Assembly: GCA_016213825.1 (NCBI GenBank)
Contig: JACQZP010000016.1
Coordinates: 124,001-188,000 of the forward strand
Length of the DNA: 64,000 nucleotides
Reading direction: 5' to 3'
Source of the DNA: Acetobacterium woodii
Lineage (GTDB): Bacteria > Bacillota > Clostridia > Eubacteriales > Eubacteriaceae
This document shows positions 50,660 to 59,878 of this stretch, one piece after another (within the stretch, counting starts at the first letter, position 1; the number at the start of each line of letters is the position of its first letter). The notes under the pieces are model-generated. The model was given only the letters and a program-made list of their open reading frames with translations, made no database searches and was not told where the DNA came from. Position numbers and translations under genes: made by a program.

Positions 50660-52009
50660 TTATTCCTGTTCGCCTTCGATAATTGAAATCATGATGGCAT
50701 TTTCCACCCGTCGGCGTTCAATTTCACAACTGACGAAATGGGGCTCCATAATGGTTCCGTTAAAATTATAGGCATTGGCATGGCAGCCGCCACCGCAGAA
50801 ATACTTGGCCCAACAGGTTTGGCACGCTTCTTTTTCCAGCAGATTGCCGGCATCAAAGATTTTTTTGATTTCACCATTGGTAATGCCGTTACTGACGTCG
50901 CCCATTTTGAAAGCTTCATTTCCGACAAACTGATGACAGGGGTAAATATCCCCTTCTGGCGTTACCGCCACGTAGTCCTTACCGGCTCCACAACCGGATA
51001 ACCGTTTGTAAACGCAGGGGCCGTGATCCAGATCAACATTAAAGTGAAAGAAATTATAATGGAGACCGTCGTCATGACGTTTCAGATAAGCTAATGCCAA
51101 GGCATCGTATTCTTCCATAATCACTGGCAAGTCTGCTTCGGTCAGGGCATAGCTATGACTGGCTTCGGCCACCACCGGTTCCACTGAAATGCTCTTAAAA
51201 CCCTCACCTGCTAAAAACTGAACGTCTTTTGCAAAATCCAAATTATGATGGGTATAGGTTCCCCGGACATAGTGATCCTTATCGCCCCGCATTTCAGCCA
51301 TGGCTTTGATGTTATTGATGATCACATCAAAGGAGCCCTGATCATTGACGGTTTGTCGCATCTGATCGTTGACTTCTTTCCGGCCATCCAGACTAAGAAC
51401 GATGTTGTCCATGGTTTCATTGAGATATTCCCGGGTTTCGGCATTTAACAGCACCCCATTGGTGGTCATCGTAAATTTGAATTTCTTATGGTGCTTTTCC
51501 GCCATTTCATTGCCGTAGACCACCAATTGTTTGACCACATCCAGATTCATCAGCGGTTCACCACCAAAAAAATCAACTTCCAGATTTTCTCGGTTTTTGG
51601 ATTGTTTAATGATAAAGTCGATGGCTTTTTTACCCACTTCCAGGGGCATCAGCAATTTCTCGCCGTCAAAATCGCCCTGGGCGGCAAAACAATAGGTGCA
51701 TTTCAGATTGCAGTCATGAGCGACATGAAGACATAAGGCTTTTATTAAATCTTCATTGGCATAGTTCTCGCGTTGATAATTCATTTCGCGAAATAACAGC
51801 CCGGCTGCTTTGATACTATCCAATTCGTCCAGGCATTCGATGATCTCGGCTGCCGCATATTTATCTTTATACAATTCAACTATTTCAGCTCTTGTTTTGG
51901 TTTCGTACTGATCCAGCAAATCATAGCTTAAATCGTCCACGGTCAGGACTGTGCTGGTGTCTACATCCAACACAATATTGAGTCCGTTCTTTTTATATTT
52001 ATGTATCAT
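50660..52009 (-). CDS. scfB: Radical-SAM/SPASM maturase of the SCIFF peptide
   Basis: 449 residues. The radical-SAM cluster motif is HDCNLKCTYCFAAQGDFDGE. DFFGGEPLMNLDVVKQL and FTMTTNGVLLN follow. The SPASM region supplies cysteines for auxiliary clusters: YKRLSGCGAGKDYVAVTPEG, DIYPCHQFVG and CQTCWAKYFCGGGCHANAYN. The N-terminal about 90 residues (MIHKYKKNGLNIVLDVDTST) form the peptide-binding (RRE-like) domain. The family (CteB/Tte1186) forms cysteine-to-threonine thioether crosslinks in the small peptide encoded 65 bases upstream. The product of this conserved clostridial system has no agreed function. Confidence 0.95.
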   Translation of the reverse strand: MIHKYKKNGLNIVLDVDTSTVLTVDDLSYDLLDQYETKTRAEIVELYKDKYAAAEIIECLDELDSIKAAGLLFREMNYQRENYANEDLIKALCLHVAHDCNLKCTYCFAAQGDFDGEKLLMPLEVGKKAIDFIIKQSKNRENLEVDFFGGEPLMNLDVVKQLVVYGNEMAEKHHKKFKFTMTTNGVLLNAETREYLNETMDNIVLSLDGRKEVNDQMRQTVNDQGSFDVIINNIKAMAEMRGDKDHYVRGTYTHHNLDFAKDVQFLAGEGFKSISVEPVVAEASHSYALTEADLPVIMEEYDALALAYLKRHDDGLHYNFFHFNVDLDHGPCVYKRLSGCGAGKDYVAVTPEGDIYPCHQFVGNEAFKMGDVSNGITNGEIKKIFDAGNLLEKEACQTCWAKYFCGGGCHANAYNFNGTIMEPHFVSCEIERRRVENAIMISIIEGEQE

Positions 52010-52025
52010 TATTTCTCCTCATCAT

Positions 52026-52062
52026 GAAAAAAGGGACTATCTCTTACGAGACAGCCCCTCTC
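52026..52062 (-). terminator. Attenuator-like hairpin between scfA and scfB
   Basis: On the minus strand GGGCTGTCTC and GAGATAGTCCC pair around GTAA and are followed by six U residues. It would let most transcripts stop after the peptide gene, giving more precursor than maturase. Confidence 0.75.
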
Positions 52063-52073
52063 AGGCTTGTTTA

Positions 52074-52220
52074 TTATTTTTCAGTCGTTTGTTTGCATTT
52101 TTGATTTCCTACGGTACAGGAAGTTTTACAGGCTGACTGACAGGAAGTTTGACATTCCCCACACCCTCTGTTTTTTACGTCAGTGAGTTTTCCTTCTTTA
52201 ATGATTTTAATGTGCTTCAA
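52074..52220 (-). CDS. scfA: SCIFF ribosomal natural-product precursor (six cysteines in forty-five residues)
   Basis: 48 residues starting with TTG at 52220, eight bases after GGGAG. A GTG three codons upstream is too close to the ribosome site, and known family members begin MKHI, as here (MKHIKIIKEGKLTDVKN). The core has six cysteines: GCGECQTSCQSACKTSC and then TVGNQKC. The threonines of TSC and CTV are expected partners for thioether crosslinks. It lies 32 bases after yajC and is followed by an attenuator and scfB. Confidence 0.95.
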   Translation of the reverse strand: MKHIKIIKEGKLTDVKNRGCGECQTSCQSACKTSCTVGNQKCKQTTEK

Positions 52221-52252
52221 ATTGTTCACTCCCTTCAAACATTGATATTTAT

Positions 52253-52654
52253 TTATTTTTTGTCTTTTTCTGCTTTTTCTTTTTCTTCGTCGATTTCTTC
52301 AAATTCCGCATCTACTACGGTTTCTTCATTATCCAGGTCTTCCAGTTCTTCAAAATCGTCTTCTTCTGTTGCTGCAACAGCGTCCCCAACATTGACGATT
52401 CGAGCAATGGCTGATTTTGTGATCAGAGCTTTATTAAAATCTGGTAATAATTCGATGGTCACATTTTCTTCGCCAATCGCATAGACAATTCCATAAAAGC
52501 CGCCAATTGTAATAATTTCATCCCCTGGTTTCATATTTGTTCGCATTTCTTTAACTTCTTTTTGTTGTTTCTGTTGTGGTCTTAAAATAAAGAAATAGAA
52601 AAATACAAGTACTAATACCAAAGGGAGAATCAATGTAAAATCAATCCCAAACAT
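52253..52654 (-). CDS. yajC: Preprotein translocase subunit YajC
   Basis: 133 residues. One membrane segment lies at residues 4-24 ([20 protein letters not shown]), followed by the cytoplasmic domain with [40 protein letters not shown] and a very acidic tail ([18 protein letters not shown]). It is an accessory of the SecDF-YajC complex. The gene lies 20 bases after tgt, the usual place, and the acidic extension is longer than in E. coli YajC. Confidence 0.93.
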   Translation of the reverse strand: MFGIDFTLILPLVLVLVFFYFFILRPQQKQQKEVKEMRTNMKPGDEIITIGGFYGIVYAIGEENVTIELLPDFNKALITKSAIARIVNVGDAVAATEEDDFEELEDLDNEETVVDAEFEEIDEEKEKAEKDKK

Positions 52655-52674
52655 TCACATTCTCCTTAAATTTT

Positions 52675-53811
<1,137 letters not shown>

Positions 53812-53818
53812 TTATATA

Positions 53819-53983
53819 GTTGCGAAATTCAAAAGCAACGAACAATAATTGCTTTGATGTCAGTTTTCACAAACAATTTTGTAACGTGTAGGCGAACAGT
53901 TCAAAGAACTGTCCGCCGTACAGTGTAGAAATTGTTTCGTGTAAAACTGGCAGCGAAGCTCATGGCAGTCTATCAAATGCCTG
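53819..53983 (+). repeat. Dispersed palindromic repeat, copy B (queA-tgt gap)
   Basis: Conserved blocks are GAACAATAATTGCTTTGATG, CAGTTTTCACAAACAATTTT, GTAACGTGTAGGCGAACAG, CCGCCGTACAGTGTAGAAAT, TGTTTCGTGTAAAACTGGCA and CGAAGCTCATGGCAGTCTAT. The outer arms CAGTTTTCAC and GTGTAAAACTG pair. The middle hairpin GGCGAACAGTT with AACTGTCCGCC is nearly perfect. It fills the gap between the minus-strand genes queA and tgt and begins right after the queA stop on that strand. Confidence 0.85.
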
Positions 53984-53993
53984 TTATTTCTTT

Positions 53994-55019
53994 CTATTCA
54001 ATAAATAAGGCATCGCCAAAGCTGAAAAAGCGATATCTCCATTCGATGGCGGTCTGATAGGCTTTCATGACGGCTTCCCGGTTATAAAAGGCCGAAACCA
54101 GCATTAGCAAAGTTGATTCCGGCAAATGGAAGTTGGTGATAATAGCATCCACTACTTCCCACTGGTAGCCGGGATAAATAAAAATATCGGTTACGCCGGT
54201 ATAGGCCGTCACCACGCCGTCATGGAGCTTGGCGTTGCTTTCCAGGGTTCGTACCGAAGTGGTGCCCACGGCAATGACCCGGCCACCTCTTTCCTTGGTG
54301 CGTTTAATGGCTTTGGCAGTTTCTTCCGGCACCTCATAATATTCCTCGTGCATATGATGTTCTTCAATCACATCACATTTTACCGGCCGAAAAGTACCAA
54401 TTCCCACATGAAGGGTGACCTCGGCAATTTCTACCCCCATATCTTCAATTTTCTGAAGCAGATCCGGGGTGAAGTGCAGCCCGGCAGTGGGGGCGGCTGA
54501 AGAGCCTTCCCGCTTGGCATAGACGGTCTGATAGCGGTTGTTATCCTTCAGCGTTTCATGAATATAAGGTGGCACTGGCATCAAGCCGATCTCGTCAATG
54601 ATTTCCTCAAAAACACCGACATATTCAAAGGTGATAATTCGCAGCCCACCTTGAGTGGTTCCGGTTATTTCCCCTTTTAGCTCCGGGCTAAAAACAATCC
54701 GGGCTCCAACTTTAGCTCGTTTTCCCGGTTTAACCATGATTTCCCAATCTTTTTGAGCGAGGTGACGCAACAATAAGATCTCGACCTTGCCACCGCTGTC
54801 TTCCCGGGACCCAAACAACCGTCCGGGTAATACTTTGGTGTTATTCATCACCAATAAATCACCGGGACGCAAATAATTGGTCACTTCAAAAAAGTTCCGG
54901 TCTTCGATGGTGTTTTTTTCGCGGTTTAGCACCATCAAGCGGGAATTGTCCCTTTTTTCCAGGGGACATTGGGCGATTAATTCGTCCGGGAGATCATAAT
55001 AAAAGTCAGTTTTATTCAT
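53994..55019 (-). CDS. queA: S-adenosylmethionine:tRNA ribosyltransferase-isomerase
   Basis: 341 residues. Family stretches are [75 protein letters not shown] and TSVRTLESN. It builds the epoxyqueuosine ring on tRNA using the ribose of SAM and works directly after Tgt. It overlaps ruvB by eight bases, and after its stop lies repeat copy B and then tgt. Confidence 0.96.
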   Translation of the reverse strand: MNKTDFYYDLPDELIAQCPLEKRDNSRLMVLNREKNTIEDRNFFEVTNYLRPGDLLVMNNTKVLPGRLFGSREDSGGKVEILLLRHLAQKDWEIMVKPGKRAKVGARIVFSPELKGEITGTTQGGLRIITFEYVGVFEEIIDEIGLMPVPPYIHETLKDNNRYQTVYAKREGSSAAPTAGLHFTPDLLQKIEDMGVEIAEVTLHVGIGTFRPVKCDVIEEHHMHEEYYEVPEETAKAIKRTKERGGRVIAVGTTSVRTLESNAKLHDGVVTAYTGVTDIFIYPGYQWEVVDAIITNFHLPESTLLMLVSAFYNREAVMKAYQTAIEWRYRFFSFGDALFIE

Positions 55020-56076
55020 CTATTTCTTCCTCATTGTCATAAAAATTTATTTTTAATTGTTGAGGATCCAATGCATTATTCATTAATACCTCTAAGCCCA
55101 AATGGGCGTAACCGCGACTGGTGATCACCCGACCCCGGGGGGTTTTAGAAAGGAAACCCAGTTGAATCAGGTAAGGTTCATAAACCTCTTCAATGGTATT
55201 TTTTTCTTCGCCGATGGCAGCAGCCAAGGTGTCAATCCCCACTGGCCCACCATCGAATTTTTCAACGATAGTCCTGAGCATGATGCGATCAATCTCATCC
55301 AGCCCCACGGCATCCACTTCAAACAGTTCCAGGGCTTCCCGGGTAATCCGCAGATCAATAACACCCCGCCCCTCGATTTCGCAATAATCCCGAACCCGCT
55401 TTAACAGGCGGTTGGCGATTCGCGGCGTCCCTCGGGAACGAATGGCCAGTTCCACTGCCCCTTCGTCATCCATTTCAATGCCGATAATGCCGGATGAACG
55501 CCGAATAATGGTGGCCAGCTCTTCCGGATTATAGAGCTCCAGCCGCTGGATCACCCCAAATCGGTCCCGCAGCGGAGAGGTCAGCAGCCCTACCCGAGTG
55601 GTTGCGCCAATCAGGGTAAAGTGCGGCAGCTCCAGTCGGATCGACCGAGCTCCCGGACCCTTGCCGATAATAATATCCAGGGCAAAATCCTCCATGGCCG
55701 GGTATAACACCTCCTCCACCGAGCGCTGTAGCCGGTGGATTTCATCAATAAAAAGAATATCGCCTTCTTTTAAACTGGTCAGAATGGCCGCCAGATCCCC
55801 AGCCTTTTCAATTGCTGGGCCGGAGGTCGTTTTAATCCCGACCCCCATTTCCCGGGCAATGATATTGGCAAGGGTTGTTTTTCCCAGACCTGGCGGTCCA
55901 TATAGGAGGACATGATCCAGGCTTTCATTTCGTCTTTGGGCAGCTTTGATAAAGATGCCCATTTGTTTCTTTACCTTTTCCTGACCAATATATTCATCCA
56001 AACCCTGAGGTCTTAAGTTTCTTTCTATTTCCACATCCAATTCTGTAAAATCAGAGGTGATGATTCGTTCCTTCAT
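55012..56076 (-). CDS. ruvB: Holliday junction branch-migration ATPase RuvB
   Basis: 354 residues. AAA+ motifs are [20 protein letters not shown] (Walker A), [20 protein letters not shown] (Walker B), [20 protein letters not shown] (sensor 1) and [17 protein letters not shown]. The C-terminal winged helix ends in [19 protein letters not shown] charged tail follows. It forms the hexameric motor with RuvA, whose gene ends two bases upstream. The gene order ruvA-ruvB-queA-tgt-yajC is classical. Confidence 0.97.
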   Translation of the reverse strand: MKERIITSDFTELDVEIERNLRPQGLDEYIGQEKVKKQMGIFIKAAQRRNESLDHVLLYGPPGLGKTTLANIIAREMGVGIKTTSGPAIEKAGDLAAILTSLKEGDILFIDEIHRLQRSVEEVLYPAMEDFALDIIIGKGPGARSIRLELPHFTLIGATTRVGLLTSPLRDRFGVIQRLELYNPEELATIIRRSSGIIGIEMDDEGAVELAIRSRGTPRIANRLLKRVRDYCEIEGRGVIDLRITREALELFEVDAVGLDEIDRIMLRTIVEKFDGGPVGIDTLAAAIGEEKNTIEEVYEPYLIQLGFLSKTPRGRVITSRGYAHLGLEVLMNNALDPQQLKINFYDNEEEIDE

Positions 56077-56078
56077 GG

Positions 56079-56681
56079 CTACCGTCCCTTCAATGGATTA
56101 GCCGAGCGAAGCGCACCAGTAATTAGCTCTTCGATACTGCTCTCGGGGGTAAATGCCCGGGATACCATTTCCGAAGCTTCAGAAATACTATAGCCTAATC
56201 CAACCAGTCCGTTAACGGCCTGGGATACATTGTCATCTTTTCCCCGTAAATCAACGATCTTCAAGTCTCCCATGGTCACATCCTTGTAGCGATCTTTCAG
56301 CTCCAGGATAATTCGACTGGCAGTTTTTATCCCGATCCCTGGAGCCTTGGCGATGCTTTTGGGATCATCATTAACAATATGTCCAATCAGTTCATTTCGG
56401 CTGAACTGGGATAAGAGCCCCATAGCTGCTTTTGGTCCGATTCCGGAAATCCCGATCATGGTCCGAAAAATTTCCCGTTCATCGGTGGTGGCAAAGCCAT
56501 AAAGCGAAACCTCGTCTTCTTTAATAACCTGATGAAGATGCAGCTTTACCTCCGAATGCAGATTAGGCAGCTCATTCAAAGTGTTGGTCGATACCTTTAC
56601 CTTATATCCCATGCGGTTCAAATCAATGACCACATAATCCATGGCTTGTTCTTCCAAGCTCCCGATCATATATTCGTACAT
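56079..56681 (-). CDS. ruvA: Holliday junction DNA-binding protein RuvA
   Basis: 200 residues from ATG 56681 behind GGAGGGC, the usual family length; the open frame extends on towards the RNA terminator but has no site. The OB domain has [20 protein letters not shown] and [20 protein letters not shown]. The helix-hairpin-helix pair is [15 protein letters not shown] and [20 protein letters not shown]. The C-terminal domain III, which touches RuvB, starts around residue 148. ruvC is not adjacent. Confidence 0.96.
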   Translation of the reverse strand: MYEYMIGSLEEQAMDYVVIDLNRMGYKVKVSTNTLNELPNLHSEVKLHLHQVIKEDEVSLYGFATTDEREIFRTMIGISGIGPKAAMGLLSQFSRNELIGHIVNDDPKSIAKAPGIGIKTASRIILELKDRYKDVTMGDLKIVDLRGKDDNVSQAVNGLVGLGYSISEASEMVSRAFTPESSIEELITGALRSANPLKGR

Positions 56682-56746
56682 AAGCCCTCCTTCAAAATTC
56701 AAACATGCTTTACCTATTGTACCAAAACAAAAAAATAATACAACCA

Positions 56747-56943
56747 CAAAAAAAGCACCCATAGGTGCTATCCCAACGTGTCGTACTCCATTTTTGACGC
56801 CCTAGCGAAAGCTAGGTGGGTGCCTTGTCTTTAGTTTCTGTTTTCCACTGAAATAATGAGGCCTAACATCTGCTAACGAACAATCAGACTCCCTGAGTAT
56901 TGATGTAGGTTCAAAAATAAAGTAAAAACGAACACTTTGGGAT
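56747..56943 (-). ncRNA. ssrS: Small RNA gene, probable 6S RNA
   Basis: A free-standing transcription unit of about 197 nt with its own promoter and terminator. The two ends pair over about 28 bp: ATCCCAA-A-GTGTTCGT and ATTTTTGA near the 5' end match TCAAAAAT, ACGACAC and TTGGGAT near the 3' end, with small bulges. That long closing stem, the size and an internal open region are what 6S RNA shows. The 3' side carries a hairpin CCTAGC TTTC GCTAGG. The terminator AGCACC CATA GGTGCT (plus strand 56754-56769), followed by U residues, comes at once after the closing stem. The existence of an RNA gene is well supported. The 6S identity is an inference from fold and context. Confidence 0.6.
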
Positions 56944-56949
56944 AATTTA

Positions 56950-56977
56950 ATTATACACGGTTTTCTACTGAAATCAA
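56950..56977 (-). promoter_or_regulatory. Promoter of the 6S-like RNA
   Basis: On the minus strand TTGATT (56977-56972) is 16 bases from a perfect TATAAT (56955-56950). The predicted first base is A at about 56943, exactly the first paired base of the closing stem. Confidence 0.75.
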
Positions 56978-57036
56978 AGGATAAATTTTTGCTTGGAAAT
57001 GATAGACTATACCACTTCTTTCACCTCAGTTCAAGT

Positions 57037-58398
57037 TTACAGCAAGATGTCCAGGGCAGAACGAATATTATCAACCGGGAGGATCTCCATTCCGGCAATT
57101 TTCAAGCCTTTCTGGTTTCCTTTTGGGATGATGCAGCGTTTAAAGCCCAGTTTTTTTCCTTCAATGAGTCGTTTTTCAATATGCTGAATATTTCGGACTT
57201 CGCCGGTTAAGCCCACTTCACCCAGAATCATCAGATCTCCAGGAATCTGGAAATCCCGTAAGCTGGAATATAACACGGCAACCACGCCAAGATCCAAAGC
57301 CGGTTCATCGACCTTGATGCCTCCAACCACGTTGATATAGGCATCGACGGATTGCATCTGAATCCCCAGCCGTTTTTCCATAATCGCCATCAAAAGCACC
57401 ATTCGGTTATAATCCATGCCGGTTGCCATCCGGCGGGGATTTCCAAAGCCGGTGGGCGAAACCAGACCCTGAAGTTCAATCAGCAGTGGTCGCGTCCCTT
57501 CAATACAGGGGACCACCACTGACCCGCAGGTGTTCTTGGGGCGACTGTCCAACATCATTTCTGATGGATTGGCGACGGACTGTAAGCCATTTTCAGTCAT
57601 TTCAAAAATGCCGATCTCATTGGTTGATCCGAAGCGGTTTTTAACGCCTCGAAGTACCCGATAAGCATGATATTTTTCACCTTCAAAATAAAGCACCGTA
57701 TCCACCATATGTTCCAAAACTCGAGGTCCGGCAATGGCACCATCTTTAGTGACATGCCCCACCAGCACCATGGAAATATTGTCTTTTTTGGCCAGCTGCA
57801 TCAGTGCACCGGTATTTTCGCGGATCTGACTCACACTTCCTGGTGCTGAGGTAATATCTGGACTATACATTGTTTGAATCGAATCAATGATAACAATATC
57901 CGGGCGTTCCTCAAGAATAATAGTCAGCAGATAGGGAATATTGATTTCCGAAAGAAAAAATATATTCTCTGACTTGACTTGCATCCGCTCGCCCCGCATT
58001 TTTAGTTGCTGTTCTGACTCTTCTCCTGAAATATAAAGAATTTTATAACCCTGATTCCCCAACGCTTCGGTGGTTTGGAGTAATAATGTGGATTTTCCGA
58101 TCCCCGGATCGCCACCCAGAAGAATCATTCCGCCTGGAACAATCCCACCGCCCAGAACCCGGTCAAATTCTTCATTGAGGGTTGGATACCGGGTATCCCC
58201 AGTATAGGTAATCTCCGCTAAAGATTTGGGCTTCGAGTAAACGCCTCGTTCTCGGGTATTTTCTTTGCTGCCCATTTTAGAAAAGTCCAGTTCTTCCACC
58301 ATGGTATTCCACTGATCACACTCCGGGCATTTTCCCATCCATTTGGGAGAATCATAACCGCAGTTCTGACAAACAAAAATACTTTTTTTCTTAGCCAT
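57037..58398 (-). CDS. radA: DNA repair protein RadA
   Basis: 453 residues. An N-terminal zinc finger FVCQNCGYDSPKWMGKCPEC comes first. The RecA-like ATPase has MILLGGDPGIGKSTLLLQTT (Walker A) and IVIIDSIQTMYSPDI (Walker B), and the RadA motif KNRFG is in RGVKNRFGSTNEIG. The Lon-like C-terminal domain has GLTGEVRNIQHIEKRLIEGK. It acts as a branch-migration helicase in recombination repair. It lies behind a vanZ-like gene and ends about 60 bases before the RNA promoter. Confidence 0.96.
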   Translation of the reverse strand: MAKKKSIFVCQNCGYDSPKWMGKCPECDQWNTMVEELDFSKMGSKENTRERGVYSKPKSLAEITYTGDTRYPTLNEEFDRVLGGGIVPGGMILLGGDPGIGKSTLLLQTTEALGNQGYKILYISGEESEQQLKMRGERMQVKSENIFFLSEINIPYLLTIILEERPDIVIIDSIQTMYSPDITSAPGSVSQIRENTGALMQLAKKDNISMVLVGHVTKDGAIAGPRVLEHMVDTVLYFEGEKYHAYRVLRGVKNRFGSTNEIGIFEMTENGLQSVANPSEMMLDSRPKNTCGSVVVPCIEGTRPLLIELQGLVSPTGFGNPRRMATGMDYNRMVLLMAIMEKRLGIQMQSVDAYINVVGGIKVDEPALDLGVVAVLYSSLRDFQIPGDLMILGEVGLTGEVRNIQHIEKRLIEGKKLGFKRCIIPKGNQKGLKIAGMEILPVDNIRSALDILL

Positions 58399-58415
58399 AT
58401 TTCCCCCTCAGTTCC

Positions 58416-58904
58416 TTACTCAATCCATTTATAAATCACAAAACCAATCAGTCCGCCGATGAGATTTAAGATAATGTCATCAATATCTGCCCTACGACTG
58501 GTTAAAAAGAGATACTGAATCAGTTCGATCGAAAAAGTCGTCCCTAAAATAACAATAAAAGCATGGAAAAAGCCCACCTTACTTTTTCTTGATAATGGAT
58601 ATAAAAGTCCCAACGGAACGAACAGGATAATGTTTCCTGCCAGATTTTTGAAGGAATCGGTAAAGGTATATAATACAATATCAGCAACACCAGTCGGCTT
58701 GGTTGCCAAAAATTCCCAGTTAATAAAGCCGTTGGCCATGATATCATAAAAAAAGTTGTCAATGCTACTAAACGGTACAAAATTTACAGTTGTTTCATAG
58801 GTGATGTTGGTTGAATCCGGTAATAGGGTCATTATAAATAAAAATCCCAAGTAAGCCAATAACAGCAGCTTAAATAGAAATGTAACACGATTGTTTTTAC
58901 TCAT
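58416..58904 (-). CDS. VanZ-family membrane protein
   Basis: 162 residues with about four hydrophobic segments, the first at residues 9-27 (LFKLLLLAYLGFLFIMTLLP). The VanZ pattern NFVPFSSIDNFFY, GNIILFVPLGLLYPLSRKS, FSIELIQYLFLTSRRADIDD and ILNLIGGLIGFVIYKW is clear. VanZ itself gives low-level teicoplanin resistance, but chromosomal relatives occur widely and their role is open. It lies 17 bases before radA and probably shares its message. Confidence 0.85.
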   Translation of the reverse strand: MSKNNRVTFLFKLLLLAYLGFLFIMTLLPDSTNITYETTVNFVPFSSIDNFFYDIMANGFINWEFLATKPTGVADIVLYTFTDSFKNLAGNIILFVPLGLLYPLSRKSKVGFFHAFIVILGTTFSIELIQYLFLTSRRADIDDIILNLIGGLIGFVIYKWIE

Positions 58905-59236
58905 GCTTTGGTCCTTCCTCGGTTAATTGACATTAATAAAGCCTTGCTATTATAACCAATAAACCTTTAGAGTGCCACAGATATTTTTGAATACGTAATT
59001 TTTGCCAAAAAGAAAAAATACCGAAAGCAGTACCTTCGATATTTTTATTCTCTGTTTTAAATTAAAATACATTATTGTATCCACGCTAATTTAAAACTCA
59101 GCATTAATTTTTTACTATGGCAATTATATCCAACTTTATAGCTTTTGTAAAGGGTTTCGCTCGTTAGATATATAACTAACGATGAATGCACTGCCAAAGA
59201 CACTACTTTACAACAACAGCCATATAAGAATCAGTT
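58905..59236. other. Gap with terminator hairpin between vanZ-like and yigZ genes
   Basis: 332 bases without a gene. AAAAATACCGAA and TTCGATATTTTT (about 59013-59050) form a long stem with A/T flanks that can stop the hflX-yigZ transcript coming from the right. A shorter pair CGTTAG/CTAACG lies at 59162-59181. A TATAAT on the minus strand near 58951 could belong to a vanZ-radA promoter, but the -35 is poor. I see nothing else. Confidence 0.55.
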
Positions 59237-59875
59237 TTATTGCTGCGAAACGACAACATCCACAAATGCCTGTTGACCCATCATTACCTGAGCGGTACCG
59301 TTGGTTTTGTCTTCAACCCAGGCTAAAAATTCTTTGGTCTCATCTATCGGAATCTGAAACGCCAGGGTCACATTTTCACCAAAATCTTCATTCGTTGGGA
59401 TCACATCCTTTTCCAGCAGGCCGTTGCTCAGACCGCCGTAGCTGGAGTAACTGACCACCAGTTCCAGTTGGTCTGAAAACTGTTTTTTGATGGTGATGCA
59501 ATGGTTAAGGACATCACTGGCGCCCCCGCCATAAGCCCGGATTAAACCGCCGGTGCCCAGTTTTACCCCGCCAAAATAGCGGATCACCACAACTAAAACA
59601 TCTTTTAGCTCCCGATGGTTGATAACGTCAAGAATGGGTTTCCCTGCCGTGCCGGAAGGTTCGCCGTCGTCACTGGCCTTCTGACGCTTCGGGTTGGTGT
59701 TGAGCACATAGGCCCAGCACACATGGTTAGCTTTATAGTGTTTTTTACGGATTTCTGCGAGAATCGATTCAGCAGTTTCCTCATTTTCAATATGAAAGAC
59801 CATATTGATAAAGCGGGACTTCTTTATTTCAATCTCGGTTTCATCCGGGGTTAGTACGGTTTTATAATCATCCAT
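59237..59875 (-). CDS. YigZ/IMPACT-family protein
   Basis: 212 residues. The N-terminal IMPACT domain has EIEIKKSRFINMVFHIENEE, CWAYVLNT and SDDGEPSGTAGKPILDVI, with RYFGGVKLGTGGLIRAYGGG, the family signature. The C-terminal domain (DUF1949) starts at about residue 138. The E. coli homologue is a protein of unsettled function; eukaryotic IMPACT affects GCN2. The gene follows hflX by three bases, so it probably shares its unit. Confidence 0.92.
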   Translation of the reverse strand: MDDYKTVLTPDETEIEIKKSRFINMVFHIENEETAESILAEIRKKHYKANHVCWAYVLNTNPKRQKASDDGEPSGTAGKPILDVINHRELKDVLVVVIRYFGGVKLGTGGLIRAYGGGASDVLNHCITIKKQFSDQLELVVSYSSYGGLSNGLLEKDVIPTNEDFGENVTLAFQIPIDETKEFLAWVEDKTNGTAQVMMGQQAFVDVVVSQQ

Positions 59876-59878
59876 TGT

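Noticed and set aside
58905-59236. Another small RNA gene with a hairpin at 59013-59050
   Set aside because: There is no convincing promoter; the hairpin is adequately explained as the terminator of the hflX-yigZ unit.
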